A DNA stretch of 64,000 nt, taken from the NCBI RefSeq assembly GCF_030954495.1, contig NZ_JAVHUW010000029.1, positions 1-64,000 on the forward strand, read 5' to 3'. This document shows, piece after piece, positions 1 to 7,452 of this stretch. Made by a program: the position numbers and the translations under genes. This stretch comes from Candidatus Desulfosporosinus nitrosoreducens. Its GTDB lineage: Bacteria; Bacillota; Desulfitobacteriia; Desulfitobacteriales; Desulfitobacteriaceae. Below the pieces are notes generated by a model, which saw nothing but the letters and a program-made list of their open reading frames with translations, searched no databases and was not told the DNA's origin. Numbering within the stretch: the stretch's first letter is position 1; each line of letters begins with the position of its first letter.

Positions 1-138
1 ATCTTGATTTGGTTATTATGGTTTTGGTGTTGTAGTGGATTCAGATTTATTAGATATCGTTTTTTGTTAAATTCGTCTTTCTACTACCACTAATTCATTG
101 AACGATTGTATAACTGTGATTGTATCTGATTAAGTGCC

Positions 139-642
139 TCACTCACTAGTTGGTACATTTGCGAGTGTTTTCCCAGTTGTGACTTTAGTCCTTGTAGTTA
201 CAGTTGCAAATCTATCAACTCCTTCTCCTGTAGCCCCAGTAGCGCCCGTGGCCCCGGTATCCCCAGTAGCGCCTGTGGCTCCTGTAATTCCTGTCAGTCC
301 AATTGGATCAAGCTCTGCGGCCACCAAACGGTGAGCTGTGGTTAGATTTCCAGCAGCGTCCTTTCCCCAGGCAGAGATCTCAACTGCATCAGAGCTGGTA
401 AAAAACTGAAATTCAAATTCATCAAATTCCGCATAATAAATTCTCGTTGCCACTTCACCAGGATCTAAAACAAAAAACTCTAAAACGTACAATATTTTTG
501 TAGTCCCTACCACGTAAAATCCTTCAATTTGCACCGTTGAAGCAACAGTGTCGTCATTCGTAATTTTTATGGTAAAGGTTACCGATGGTCTTACACCGCC
601 GACTGGTGTATTTTCAATTAATCCGGTGGTTAGTTCGGGCAT
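139..642 (-). CDS. Short collagen-like repeat protein
   Basis: 167 aa. The first ~110 residues form a probable beta-rich globular domain with no signal peptide. Then comes a run of nine Gly-X-Y triplets, mostly GAT, GDT or GIT with Thr in the Y position (roughly residues 116-142), and a short 25-residue tail. Such Thr-rich Gly-X-Y runs are typical of spore-surface or exosporium filament proteins in spore formers, so a spore-surface role is inferred. The start is set by a strong GGAGAGGAG just upstream of the ATG. Nine triplets is very short for a stable collagen helix. The + strand reading opposite the repeats is a low-complexity shadow. Function is not known. Confidence 0.7.
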   Translation of the reverse strand: MPELTTGLIENTPVGGVRPSVTFTIKITNDDTVASTVQIEGFYVVGTTKILYVLEFFVLDPGEVATRIYYAEFDEFEFQFFTSSDAVEISAWGKDAAGNLTTAHRLVAAELDPIGLTGITGATGATGDTGATGATGATGEGVDRFATVTTRTKVTTGKTLANVPTSE

Positions 643-1140
643 TTTCTCCTCTCCTAACTTACCTTATATTTAGTCGTAATGGTCGATATATTGTTAGATA
701 TAATCTTCTAGTATTTTTATATGTACAAGTTCAGCTTTTGTGACTTTGATCAATCTTGTTTTTTGGTTGCTCTGATAATATTTTAAAATATGTCAGTGTG
801 TTTACTGGACAGTCAAAAGTTTTTATAACGCTGTGGCGTACAGCGCCTGTCAAGCTCATAACGCTGTTTCAATCTCACGCGGCAGCCTTCCAATCCGCTA
901 CGGTTATGATGTACGGTAAAGAAGAGATGCTAAGCTACTATAAAGGGTTCTGCCAGGACTTCCGCTTTGTGCTGGTGAAGGTGAGGGGATTGGTTGTTGA
1001 TTTTGAGCGTGATTCTCTCGTTTCTTAAAGCTGCAAAGCTTTTCGCTTTATTCTTGCGGCGATTGCTAATTTAGTTATCGCCGAAGGCAAGAAAGAAAAG
1101 AAATCTTCAAGGAGACTGAATTGAATCTTCGGAGCAGGAT
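643..1140. other. Gene-poor spacer with hairpins
   Basis: AT-rich spacer between the divergent collagen-like gene and the DinB gene. No convincing intact gene. It holds the possible transposase scrap listed separately and, at about 1052-1091, an imperfect hairpin with arms CTTGC-GGCGAT and ATCGCC-GGCAAG that lacks a proper T-tract. Confidence 0.5.
840..1028 (+). pseudogene. Possible transposase remnant
   Basis: A reading frame open from 756 carries near its end the motif YGKEEMLSYY, then a short gap, then FRFVLVKVRG. From memory this resembles the spacing seen before the last catalytic Asp of some DDE transposases (YGK...YY...RFVLV). It lacks the downstream region and any upstream catalytic domain, has no good ribosome binding site, and sits in an otherwise gene-poor spacer. 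It is best read as a decayed fragment if it is anything. A chance ORF is the main alternative. Confidence 0.25.
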
Positions 1141-1141
1141 T

Positions 1142-1182
1142 TTGAGACTCCCTAAATATTTGCTATAATTATTTAGGGAGGG
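1142..1182 (+). promoter_or_regulatory. Promoter with operator-like inverted repeat
   Basis: TTGAGA (1142-1147), a 16-bp spacer and a perfect TATAAT (1164-1169). An inverted repeat CCTAAATA (1151-1158) / TATTTAGG (1170-1177) brackets the -10 box and runs into the ribosome binding site, as expected for a repressor operator. The transcript would start only about 15 nt before the ATG. Confidence 0.6.
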
Positions 1183-1190
1183 TGATAATA

Positions 1191-1658
1191 ATGAGTGACT
1201 ATTTATTTGACCAGCTCAGAATTGTACGCAATAACACGACGGCCGCCGTAAAAGATCTCAGCGAAAGCCAGGCGGACAATGTACCTTCAGGGTTCAATAA
1301 CAATATTCGCTGGAATCTTGGGCATGTTTATTTAGTTCAAGAACGATTTGCCTTTGGTTTTACAGAAATTCCGATGCAGCTTCCTGAGGGGTTTATGGAT
1401 TTATTTGGCAAAGACACAAAACCAAGTGATTGGAAGGTACAACCACCTACAGTGGCGGAACTCCTTCGTCTTTTGGAAGATCAGACAAAGCGCATCCAAG
1501 AAAAACTTGGCAACCGGTTAGATGAAGTTCTTGCCAAGCCCTGGACTATGCCTTCCGGCTTAACATTAAAGACCGCACGGGAATTTCTCACATTCTCAAT
1601 GTATCATGAGGGTATGCATGTCCAAACCATTAAAATGCTGAAGAAATTCAGCGCCTAA
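1191..1658 (+). CDS. DinB-family protein
   Basis: 155 aa, the usual size for the DinB/YfiT four-helix bundle superfamily. The putative metal ligands are visible as His45 (in NLGHVY) and His139/His143 (MYHEGMH), the family's three-histidine pattern. Members include bacillithiol/mycothiol-dependent enzymes and many proteins of unknown substrate, so no specific reaction can be given. The ATG at 1191 is preferred over the in-frame GTG at 1182 because GGGAGGG lies 8 nt upstream of the ATG and overlaps the GTG. Monocistronic: it has its own promoter and a terminator follows. Confidence 0.8.
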   Translation: MSDYLFDQLRIVRNNTTAAVKDLSESQADNVPSGFNNNIRWNLGHVYLVQERFAFGFTEIPMQLPEGFMDLFGKDTKPSDWKVQPPTVAELLRLLEDQTKRIQEKLGNRLDEVLAKPWTMPSGLTLKTAREFLTFSMYHEGMHVQTIKMLKKFSA

Positions 1659-1720
1659 TTCAGCTTATAAATGCTTTATAGTTTATAAACTTGTTTATAC
1701 CTATGAGACAAACACTGAAG

Positions 1721-1757
1721 GGCTTCGTATAATTCTTATATACGGAGTCTTTTTTAT
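1721..1757 (+). terminator. Terminator after DinB gene
   Basis: Stem CTTCGTATA / TATACGGAG (one wobble pair) followed by TCTTTTTTA. Confidence 0.75.
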
Positions 1758-1762
1758 CCGCT

Positions 1763-1820
1763 GACTAATCTGCTCTAAGACTCCCGCTTCGGCAAGCGGT
1801 GAGTTAAGAGCGGTTAAGTC
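1763..1820. repeat. 58-bp palindromic element, copy 1
   Basis: Imperfect palindrome with a GCTTCGGCAAGC-type centre and GACT / AGTC ends, able to fold into one long hairpin. A second copy at 6711-6768 is nearly identical in reverse complement (about 4 differences in 58). Both are followed by a GGATAARTG sequence. Confidence 0.8.
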
Positions 1821-1890
1821 CCTGGATAAGTGCGACTAAGATTCAGATGGAGTTAAAAACTCCACCTGAATCAAGTCTGCTTTATACTAC
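1821..1890. other. Spacer between the two repeat elements
   Basis: No ORF or RNA recognised. It contains a short inverted repeat around ATTCAGATGGAG / CTCCACCTGAAT (about 1841-1872), a hairpin without a T-tract. Confidence 0.5.
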
Positions 1891-1980
1891 CGGGAAGTAT
1901 GACTTCGTTAATACTTTCCTCCTGCGGAGCAACTACGGCTTTCGCTCTCAAAAACTCGGCATAAGCCGGGTTTTCTTTAA
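1891..1980 (+). repeat. Dispersed intergenic repeat, copy 1
   Basis: About 90 bp. It begins with an imperfect hairpin (GAAGTATGACTTCG...ATACTTTC) and ends in a CTCGGCATAAGCCGGG hairpin with TTTTCTTTA. It aligns along its whole length with 33930-34022. Confidence 0.8.
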
Positions 1981-2207
1981 ATTTAAGCCTAGTTACTCAA
2001 GTTTTACATCACAAGGGATAACGTAAGCTTAGGTTTACGCTTATGCTTATGCTTAAAGGACTGGGACTTAACGTCTTTATGAAGCTGACTATAAATGAGG
2101 ATTTCTTTCTATAAAATTAATGCTTAAAAATTCCCATTCTGGGTAGACTGTACTTAGAAAAGTTTTGGAGGGAATTATAAGGTCTGCTTGGAAAAGAGGA
2201 GTTTTAA
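1981..2207. other. Spacer before spoIIR
   Basis: No gene seen. It contains a short run of imperfect repeats of GCTTA / GCTTATG (about 2027-2057). A weak sigma-F-like -10 (GGGAATTATA at 2170) lies upstream of spoIIR but has no good -35, so I do not call a promoter. Confidence 0.4.
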
Positions 2208-2996
2208 GTGTCTATAAGAATAGAAAATCTTTTTGAGAAAAAAAGAACAAAAAAAGTAGTTTACATATTATTATTAATTTGTATGGCAATAGTTTTGCTT
2301 GCTAGACTCGATGGAGGCTTGGTTTGGAATGAAATTGAGCCTAAACAAAATACAGCTCCTGCAAAAACAGCCTCTACTGAAAAAGCGGAAACATTGTTAC
2401 CTGATCAATTAATTCGCTTTCACGTCCTGGCAAATTCGGACAGTGACCAAGATCAGGCTCTAAAGAGAGCGGTTCGGGATGCAATTTTAAAAGAAGTTTC
2501 TCCGAAATTGGCTGCCTCACATTCTTTAGAAGAATCACGTCAAATTTTACAAAGCCTCCGTTTTGACATGGAAGATATTGGACGCACCGTCGTTAAAGCT
2601 TGGGGAAAGGATTATCCGGTTCATACGGAATATGGACATTTTAGTTTTCCGACAAAATCTTACGGAACATTAATACTGCCGGCAGGTGATTATGAAGCGT
2701 TACGAGTTGTGATCGGAGAAGGAAAAGGGTCAAACTGGTGGTGTGTGTTGTTTCCGCCGCTTTGCTTCATTGATATAGAGCACTCCACAGCAGTTCAAGT
2801 GGATGGAAAACCAGGGATACCCATTAATGACGCGGCTCCAACTTATCCTGTTTTAAAAAAGGCAGAAGAAAGTGGTGAAAGTATAGAAATAAAGGGGTCG
2901 GCAAATACTGTGGAGGCTGAAACTGATAATTTGAAAGCTAATTCACCTAAAGTGAGATTTTATTTTTGGGATCTGGTAAGCAAGCTTCTTCATTAA
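2208..2996 (+). CDS. spoIIR: Stage II sporulation protein R
   Basis: 262 aa, matching the SpoIIR family. SpoIIR is made in the forespore under sigma-F, exported to the intermembrane space, and triggers SpoIIGA to process pro-sigma-E in the mother cell. One N-terminal membrane segment or signal (about residues 17-35) is followed by the family block IRFHVLANSDS (about 66-76) with QALKRAVRD, and by the Trp/Cys-rich NWWCVLFPPLCFID near the C-terminus. The start is GTG behind AGAGGAG with 6-7 nt spacing. It lies alone between repeat-containing spacers rather than in an operon. Confidence 0.93.
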   Translation: MSIRIENLFEKKRTKKVVYILLLICMAIVLLARLDGGLVWNEIEPKQNTAPAKTASTEKAETLLPDQLIRFHVLANSDSDQDQALKRAVRDAILKEVSPKLAASHSLEESRQILQSLRFDMEDIGRTVVKAWGKDYPVHTEYGHFSFPTKSYGTLILPAGDYEALRVVIGEGKGSNWWCVLFPPLCFIDIEHSTAVQVDGKPGIPINDAAPTYPVLKKAEESGESIEIKGSANTVEAETDNLKANSPKVRFYFWDLVSKLLH

Positions 2997-3215
2997 ATAA
3001 GCCTATATACAAACGAAAAATACTACTTGGACAGTACCTGGACGAAGGTGACCAAAATGTAAACCGCATCACTGCTATCTTCTAAGAGCACAAAGGGTTC
3101 ACGCCTTGCTTGGTAAAGTTGTTTTTGGAACCAGTTTGATTTAGAGAAGCAACTTACTAAAATAAGATTTATTAATATGAAAATTTATATTATAGTTATT
3201 TATAGAACTTAGCTA
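2997..3215. other. Spacer, no gene seen
   Basis: AT-rich spacer between spoIIR and the tRNA promoter. No ORF, RNA or strong terminator recognised. Confidence 0.5.
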
Positions 3216-3244
3216 TTGACTCGCTTGTCACTATGCGATATAAT
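3216..3244 (+). promoter_or_regulatory. Strong promoter for tRNA-Ser
   Basis: TTGACT, a 17-bp spacer, then a perfect TATAAT (3239-3244). The predicted start near 3251 lies about 50 nt before the mature tRNA. Confidence 0.8.
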
Positions 3245-3301
3245 TTCTTTTGTTCACTAAATTTATTGAATTGAATAGTTTTGCGAAGTTTAGAGAGCAC
3301 T

Positions 3302-3393
3302 GGAGAGGTGGCTGAGTGGTCGAAGGCGCCCGCCTGGAAAGCGGGTACATTGGGCAACCGGTGTCGAGGGTTCAAATCCCTCTCTCTCCGCCA
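3302..3393 (+). tRNA. tRNA-Ser (GGA anticodon)
   Basis: Class II tRNA with an encoded CCA. The acceptor stem is GGAGAGG / TCTCTCC. The anticodon stem CCCGC / GCGGG encloses CTGGAAA, giving anticodon GGA at 3336-3338, which reads TCC and TCT. There is a long variable arm and a T-arm GAGGG-TTCAAAT-CCCTC. A serine tRNA upstream of the SRP RNA and dnaX is the arrangement seen in Bacillus. Confidence 0.97.
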
Positions 3394-3414
3394 TATGAGA
3401 TTTCAGCCAAAGCA

Positions 3415-3444
3415 TTCGACTTCGGCTTTTTATTTTGCTATAAT
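3415..3444 (+). promoter_or_regulatory. Promoter of the SRP RNA gene
   Basis: TTCGAC (3415-3420), an 18-bp spacer and TATAAT (3439-3444). This places the start at about 3451, exactly at the 5' end of the closing stem of the RNA. Confidence 0.75.
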
Positions 3445-3450
3445 TGATTT

Positions 3451-3720
3451 AGCCGCACTAGACGGGGAGGTAGCGGTTCCCTGTAACTTGCAGTCCGCTC
3501 TAGCAAGGTGGAATTCCTGCGAAAGGTCCTCGCCTGTGAAGCTGTCTTTGGCAGATGGTGATGAGATTTTGGTCTTACGCAACAGAACACTCCGAACCGT
3601 GTCAGGTCTTGACGGAAGCAGCACTAAGGAGAGCGTTTTGTGTGCCGTAAGGTTGCCTGAATCGAGCTGTTCAGCCAAGGTAACGTTCGGAGGCGTTGGT
3701 TCGATCTAGGGTGTGCGGCT
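3451..3720 (+). ncRNA. ffs: Signal recognition particle RNA (large, Gram-positive type)
   Basis: About 270 nt, the size of Bacillus scRNA. The 5' AGCCGCAC and 3' GTGCGGCT ends pair perfectly. The 5' part has the Alu-domain hairpins. The SRP54 (Ffh) binding apex is visible as GTCAGGTC...GGAAGCAGCA near 3600-3626. The RNA scaffolds Ffh for co-translational membrane targeting. It is flanked by the tRNA-Ser and dnaX, its usual neighbours. Reading frames across this region on either strand are artefacts. Confidence 0.95.
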
Positions 3721-3737
3721 ATTACTATAAAATTAAA

Positions 3738-3761
3738 GGTGGTCATAGTACCATCTTTTTT
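3738..3761 (+). terminator. SRP RNA terminator
   Basis: Stem GGTGGT / ACCATC with a 6-nt loop, followed by six T. Confidence 0.8.
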
Positions 3762-3954
3762 GGTACTAGTCAGAAAGTATAATTTAGAGTTACATAACTT
3801 CTAAGCAGATTCCTTTTCCTCATTCATGATTGCAGGGGACATTCGTTCATCTATGGCCGGCACGTAGACGCGCCCATTGGTGCTTGCAGTTGCAGGTGAG
3901 AAGACAGTGGCTGCGGGCGTTGGTCAAGTTTCGCTAGGGCACACTCTAGTTATC
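3762..3954 (+). other. Unassigned leader ahead of dnaX
   Basis: A TATAAT at 3778-3783 lacks a good -35 box. The following ~150 nt are more GC-rich than other spacers. They have pairing potential (CGCCC near 3868 with GGGCG near 3917, GCAG with CTGC inside). No known RNA family recognised. The dnaX frame happens to be open through this stretch. Confidence 0.35.
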
Positions 3955-3966
3955 GAGGGTGATAGT

Positions 3967-5640
3967 ATGGCTTATTTAGCACTTTACCGTGAATGGAGAC
4001 CTAAAACCTTTAAAGAAATCGTAGGGCAGGAACATATTACTCAAACACTGGTGAATGCCCTTAAACAAAAAAAAATAGCTCATGCTTACTTGTTTAGCGG
4101 TCCTAGAGGGACAGGCAAAACTACGGCCGCTAAAATTCTGGCCAAAGCGTTGAATTGTGAACAGTTAATGGGGATTGAACCTTGCAACCAGTGCTCCTCT
4201 TGTGTGAGTATTGATCACGGTTCAGCCATTGAAGTGTTTGAGATTGATGCGGCTTCAAACCGAGGGATTGATGAAATTCGGGATTTGCGGGAGAATATAA
4301 AATTAAGCTCAATTAAAGATAAGTATAAAGTTTATATAATTGATGAAGTGCATATGCTGACCACAGAAGCCTTTAACGCTTTGTTAAAGACTTTGGAAGA
4401 GCCCCCGCCGCAAGTGGTTTTTATCTTGGCAACAACAGAGGTTCAAAAAATACCATTGACAATTCTTTCGCGTGTCCAGCGCTTTGAATTTCACCGCATT
4501 TCGGTTGAGAATATAGGCAAGCGGCTGAGTTTAGTCTGTGAATCATTAGGCCGGCAGGTTGAGCCCAATGCATTGGCGGTAATCGCGCAAAAATCTGAAG
4601 GAGGACTTCGGGATGCCCTGAGTATTTTAGATCAATGCCTTCTTCAGAATGATCCGATAGATGTTAAGGAAGTTTATCAAGTTCTGGGAATGGTTGGTGA
4701 GACCTTTAGTTCTCAGTTAGTCGAGGGACTATTGGCCTCGGATTATGGCAAGAGCCTAGCGACGTTAACTGAGGGAATTCAGCAAGGACGTGACCCCCGA
4801 CAGATTATTCGGGAACTTTTAGATTATCTTCGCCAAATGCTTTTAAGTTTGACAATTGGGGAGCCTCCCCTGGTAGCACCTGAGGTGCAAGCGCAATTAA
4901 TCAGACAAAGTGAACAGATTCCAATATCCCGCCTCCTGCATTGGATCTCAATTCTCATGCAAGGTGAGGGGCAATTGAAATATGCGTCAAACGCTCGCTT
5001 GGCTGCTGAACTTTTAATTGTTCAGACAATCCATGAAGGTCAAAACCTTAGTGGTGGGCAGGAAGAAATTTTGAAACGTCTGACGTTGTTAGAACAAGAA
5101 ATCCAAAGTATCCGTATGAGAAGCGATGGTTTTCCTTCACTAAATAGGCCAGAGGATATTCCTTCCTCAAAGAGAACTGCTCCGATGAGTACTAAGCCTC
5201 CCCAAAAATCTGTCGCAGAGGTTAAGGAAAGAACAGCGGCCATAGAACCTAACACAGAGAGCCAGCAACTTTTAACAATTGAGAAAATCCAAGGACAGTG
5301 GAATGATGTTCTTGAGCAAGTTAAACGGCGTAAAAAATCCACACAAGCTTTTTTGTTAGAAGGGAAGCCTGTCCAAATTGAAGGAAATTCTTTGACCATA
5401 GTTTTTCGTGAAGGTTGTTCATTTCATAAAGATAAGGTTAATCAAAACGAAAACCGCCAAACGATTGAGGAGGTACTGCAACAAATTTTTGGCATACCTC
5501 TTAGTTTAGTGAATCTGATGGAAAGTGAATTTAAAACCAGGGAGGCTCCGGAGCTTCAAGATTTAAAGCGTCAGGAACAGACACTTGTTGATAAAGCCAA
5601 GGATATGTTCGGCGCGGATCTAGTGACGGTACGAGACTAA
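3967..5640 (+). CDS. dnaX: DNA polymerase III gamma/tau subunit
   Basis: 557 aa clamp-loader ATPase. The Walker A motif GPRGTGKT is at about 45-52, the four zinc-binding Cys at 64, 73, 76 and 79, the Walker B/DEVH box in IIDEVHML, and the sensor-1 region in ATTEVQKIP...SRVQRF. The C-terminal tau part is charged and carries the polymerase/helicase contact region. The frame is open upstream to 3877, but the ATG at 3967 has GAGGG 7 nt ahead and gives the standard N-terminus MAYLALYREWRP. It heads the conserved dnaX-ebfC-recR operon. No programmed frameshift site of the E. coli kind is evident; the A-run near 4068 is too early in the gene. Confidence 0.97.
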   Translation: MAYLALYREWRPKTFKEIVGQEHITQTLVNALKQKKIAHAYLFSGPRGTGKTTAAKILAKALNCEQLMGIEPCNQCSSCVSIDHGSAIEVFEIDAASNRGIDEIRDLRENIKLSSIKDKYKVYIIDEVHMLTTEAFNALLKTLEEPPPQVVFILATTEVQKIPLTILSRVQRFEFHRISVENIGKRLSLVCESLGRQVEPNALAVIAQKSEGGLRDALSILDQCLLQNDPIDVKEVYQVLGMVGETFSSQLVEGLLASDYGKSLATLTEGIQQGRDPRQIIRELLDYLRQMLLSLTIGEPPLVAPEVQAQLIRQSEQIPISRLLHWISILMQGEGQLKYASNARLAAELLIVQTIHEGQNLSGGQEEILKRLTLLEQEIQSIRMRSDGFPSLNRPEDIPSSKRTAPMSTKPPQKSVAEVKERTAAIEPNTESQQLLTIEKIQGQWNDVLEQVKRRKKSTQAFLLEGKPVQIEGNSLTIVFREGCSFHKDKVNQNENRQTIEEVLQQIFGIPLSLVNLMESEFKTREAPELQDLKRQEQTLVDKAKDMFGADLVTVRD

Positions 5641-5691
5641 GAGTTTAGATAGTTCTAATGGTCTTAATAAAGTAAGATGGGATGTGTTAAT

Positions 5692-6039
5692 ATGGCAGGT
5701 TTTAAAGGTATGGGTGGCAATATGGGTGGAGGAAACATGAATCAAATGTTAAAGCAAGCTCAGAAGCTGCAGGAAGACATGGCCAGAGCTCAGGAAGAGC
5801 TTCAAAACAAAACTGTTGATGCTTCTTCAGGTGGAGGGATGGTTCAGGTAGTTGTGAGCGGAAAGATGGAATTAGTAGAAATGAAGATTAACCCCGAAGC
5901 CATTGATCCTGAGGATGTTGAAATGCTGGAAGACCTCGTCAAAGCTGCGGTGAATGAAGGTTTAAGGAAAGCCCAGGAAATGGCTAGCAATGAAATGGGG
6001 AAACTAACCGGCGGGTTAAAAATTCCCGGCTTGTTCTAG
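5692..6039 (+). CDS. ebfC: YbaB/EbfC nucleoid-associated protein
   Basis: 115 aa from ATG 5692 (an in-frame ATG lies at 5677, so the first five residues are uncertain). Small dimeric DNA-binding protein of the YbaB/EbfC family, always found between dnaX and recR. It has a Gly/Met-rich start, then the helical core MLKQAQKLQEDMARAQEEL, then the VQVVVSGKMELVEMKINPEAID strand region split around residue 60. Its role in nucleoid organisation or recombination is not fully defined in Firmicutes. Confidence 0.93.
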   Translation: MAGFKGMGGNMGGGNMNQMLKQAQKLQEDMARAQEELQNKTVDASSGGGMVQVVVSGKMELVEMKINPEAIDPEDVEMLEDLVKAAVNEGLRKAQEMASNEMGKLTGGLKIPGLF

Positions 6040-6046
6040 GTGATTT

Positions 6047-6643
6047 ATGGATTTTTTAAATTATCCTCAGCCTTTGGCGGATCTTATCAGTTGTTTGGCC
6101 CGCTTACCGGGCATTGGTCCCAAAACGGCGGGAAGGCTGGCATTTTATCTGCTTCAACAGCCGCAGGTTTCGCAAGACTTGGCTCAAGCAATTACTGAAG
6201 CGAATCATAATATTAAGAAGTGTTCAATTTGCTCGAACTTTACGGACCAGGACCCATGCGCACTTTGTCAAAACCCGCAAAGGGACCCTGCGGAGCTTTG
6301 CGTTGTAGAACATCCCAGAGATGTAGTTTCACTTGAAAAAACAAAAGAATTTAAAGGCCGCTATCATGTCTTGCATGGCGTACTCTCTCCTATGGAAGGA
6401 ATTGGGCCGGAGCAATTAACGATTAACCTGCTGTTAAAGCGCTTGGAAGGGGTTCAAGAAGTAGTAATGGCTTTGAATCCTACAGTGGAAGGTGAGGCTA
6501 CGGCTTTATATTTAGCACGGCTTTTAAAGCCGCTGGGAATTAAGGTGACCCGGATTGCCCATGGTTTACCTGTGGGTGGGGATCTGGAATATGCCGATGA
6601 AGTGACTATTGCGCGGGCTTTAGAAGGGCGTCGGCAGCTTTAA
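6047..6643 (+). CDS. recR: Recombination mediator RecR
   Basis: 198 aa, the normal length. RecR works with RecF/RecO to load RecA on gapped DNA. Seen here are the helix-hairpin-helix [15 protein letters not shown], a four-Cys zinc finger (Cys59, 62, 71, 74), and the TOPRIM domain beginning [10 protein letters not shown]. The start ATG follows GGTGA. It is 7 nt downstream of ebfC and a strong terminator ends the operon. Confidence 0.97.
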   Translation: MDFLNYPQPLADLISCLARLPGIGPKTAGRLAFYLLQQPQVSQDLAQAITEANHNIKKCSICSNFTDQDPCALCQNPQRDPAELCVVEHPRDVVSLEKTKEFKGRYHVLHGVLSPMEGIGPEQLTINLLLKRLEGVQEVVMALNPTVEGEATALYLARLLKPLGIKVTRIAHGLPVGGDLEYADEVTIARALEGRRQL

Positions 6644-6655
6644 AAATGTTTTATT

Positions 6656-6697
6656 AACCGTGTTCTCCGATTTAATATTAAGGAGAGCACGGTTTTT
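6656..6697 (+). terminator. Terminator of dnaX-ebfC-recR
   Basis: Stem AACCGTGTTCTCC / GGAGAGCACGGTT with a T-run. Confidence 0.9.
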
Positions 6698-6710
6698 AGA
6701 TAAAGAAGGG

Positions 6711-6768
6711 GACTTAGCCGCTCTTGACTCACCGCTTGCCGAAGCGGGAGTCTTAGAGCGGGTTAGTC
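6711..6768. repeat. 58-bp palindromic element, copy 2
   Basis: Reverse-complement partner of 1763-1820. It folds as a near-continuous hairpin and is followed by CGGATAAATG and then by a copy of the dispersed repeat. Confidence 0.8.
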
Positions 6769-6779
6769 ATCGGATAAAT

Positions 6780-6837
6780 GAGCAGGTATGACTTTGCTTG
6801 CATGCTTTCTCAGCATAAATGCGGCTAGCGGCTGCCG
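6780..6837 (+). repeat. Dispersed intergenic repeat, copy 2 (divergent)
   Basis: Contains GGTATGACTTTGCTTGCATGCTTTCT-like sequence matching the hairpin head of the family. Its 3' half is diverged (GCGGCTAGCGGCTGCC hairpin). Confidence 0.5.
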
Positions 6838-6936
6838 GATGATTTTTAAACGTAGGTTTTTAAAGTTCAAGAACAGAACAGTGTTCTTCTTTGCCTGATA
6901 TGTGCATATTTATGGACTAGCACAGACGAGGGGGAA

Positions 6937-7197
6937 ATGCCTATGACTCTGGTCTTTCTGGCACTGCTTATTTTACTTATCGGATTAGTAGTTCGCTCCA
7001 CCGTAAATAAACCTAATATTGTCTTAAAAGTCCTAATTCATAGTCTTGGTGGAATTGTCGGACTTTGGTTGTTGAACTTTTTCTTAAGTATTTTAGGTTT
7101 TTCCATTCCAATTAATTTCTTTACAATAATAATTGTAGGTCTTTTAGGGTTTCCTGGAGTATTAACTTTATCAATATTGCAGTTATTGGGGATTTAA
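6937..7197 (+). CDS. bofA: Pro-sigma-K processing inhibitor BofA
   Basis: 86 aa, two hydrophobic segments (about 4-20 and 36-83), matching the BofA family. In B. subtilis BofA holds the SpoIVFB protease inactive with SpoIVFA until engulfment signalling, delaying sigma-K maturation. Position after recR is the conserved one. The start could also be ATG 6943, which has better spacing (8 nt) from GAGGGGG. No signal peptide beyond the membrane helices. Confidence 0.85.
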   Translation: MPMTLVFLALLILLIGLVVRSTVNKPNIVLKVLIHSLGGIVGLWLLNFFLSILGFSIPINFFTIIIVGLLGFPGVLTLSILQLLGI

Positions 7198-7232
7198 TGA
7201 TAAAAATCACAAGGTTTTTTAACAACTTATTC

Positions 7233-7262
7233 TTGACTAGCAAAACAACTCGGAGGTATACT
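7233..7262 (+). promoter_or_regulatory. Probable nifJ promoter
   Basis: TTGACT (7233-7238), 18-bp spacer, TATACT (7257-7262). The predicted transcript starts near 7269, immediately before the hairpin at 7275-7308. Confidence 0.6.
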
Positions 7263-7274
7263 TAACATACTAAG

Positions 7275-7308
7275 GGGAACTATTCGACTTAAATGCGAAG
7301 TAGTTCCC
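7275..7308 (+). promoter_or_regulatory. Hairpin at the 5' end of nifJ mRNA or bofA terminator
   Basis: Stem GGGAACTATTCG / CGAAGTAGTTCCC with one bulge. The nearest T-run (7316-7321) is separated from the stem by about 7 nt, so it is a poor terminator. It could be a 5' stabilising stem-loop for the nifJ transcript. Confidence 0.55.
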
Positions 7309-7452
7309 TAAGTCCGTTTTTACAGTAGTTTTATGAAAATTCTATTTCTTCCTCTAAGACTAATAGTTCATTTTCTGAAAGTTCGAGGGAAATAGAACAG
7401 GGAAAACAGCGGTCTAAATTAAATTTATCACATGATTAGGAGGATACAAAAA

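Noticed and set aside
230..300. CRISPR-like periodic repeat
   Set aside because: The period is 9 bp and coding (Gly-X-Thr triplets). No CRISPR array is seen anywhere in the window.
134..334. Plus-strand ORF rich in VAPVAPV repeats
   Set aside because: It is the antisense reading of the Gly-X-Y repeats of the collagen-like gene.
2150..2179. Sigma-F promoter for spoIIR
   Set aside because: The -10 is one base off and the -35 matches poorly, so it is not strong enough to call.
3281..3709. Open frames on both strands through the tRNA-Ser and SRP RNA
   Set aside because: They overlay two well-formed RNA genes and have no ribosome binding site.
3877..3966. N-terminal extension of dnaX
   Set aside because: The ATG at 3967 has a good ribosome binding site and gives the standard N-terminus.
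4060..4078. A-rich run in dnaX as a programmed frameshift
   Set aside because: It lies near codon 35 and not at the gamma/tau boundary, so slippage there would not produce gamma.
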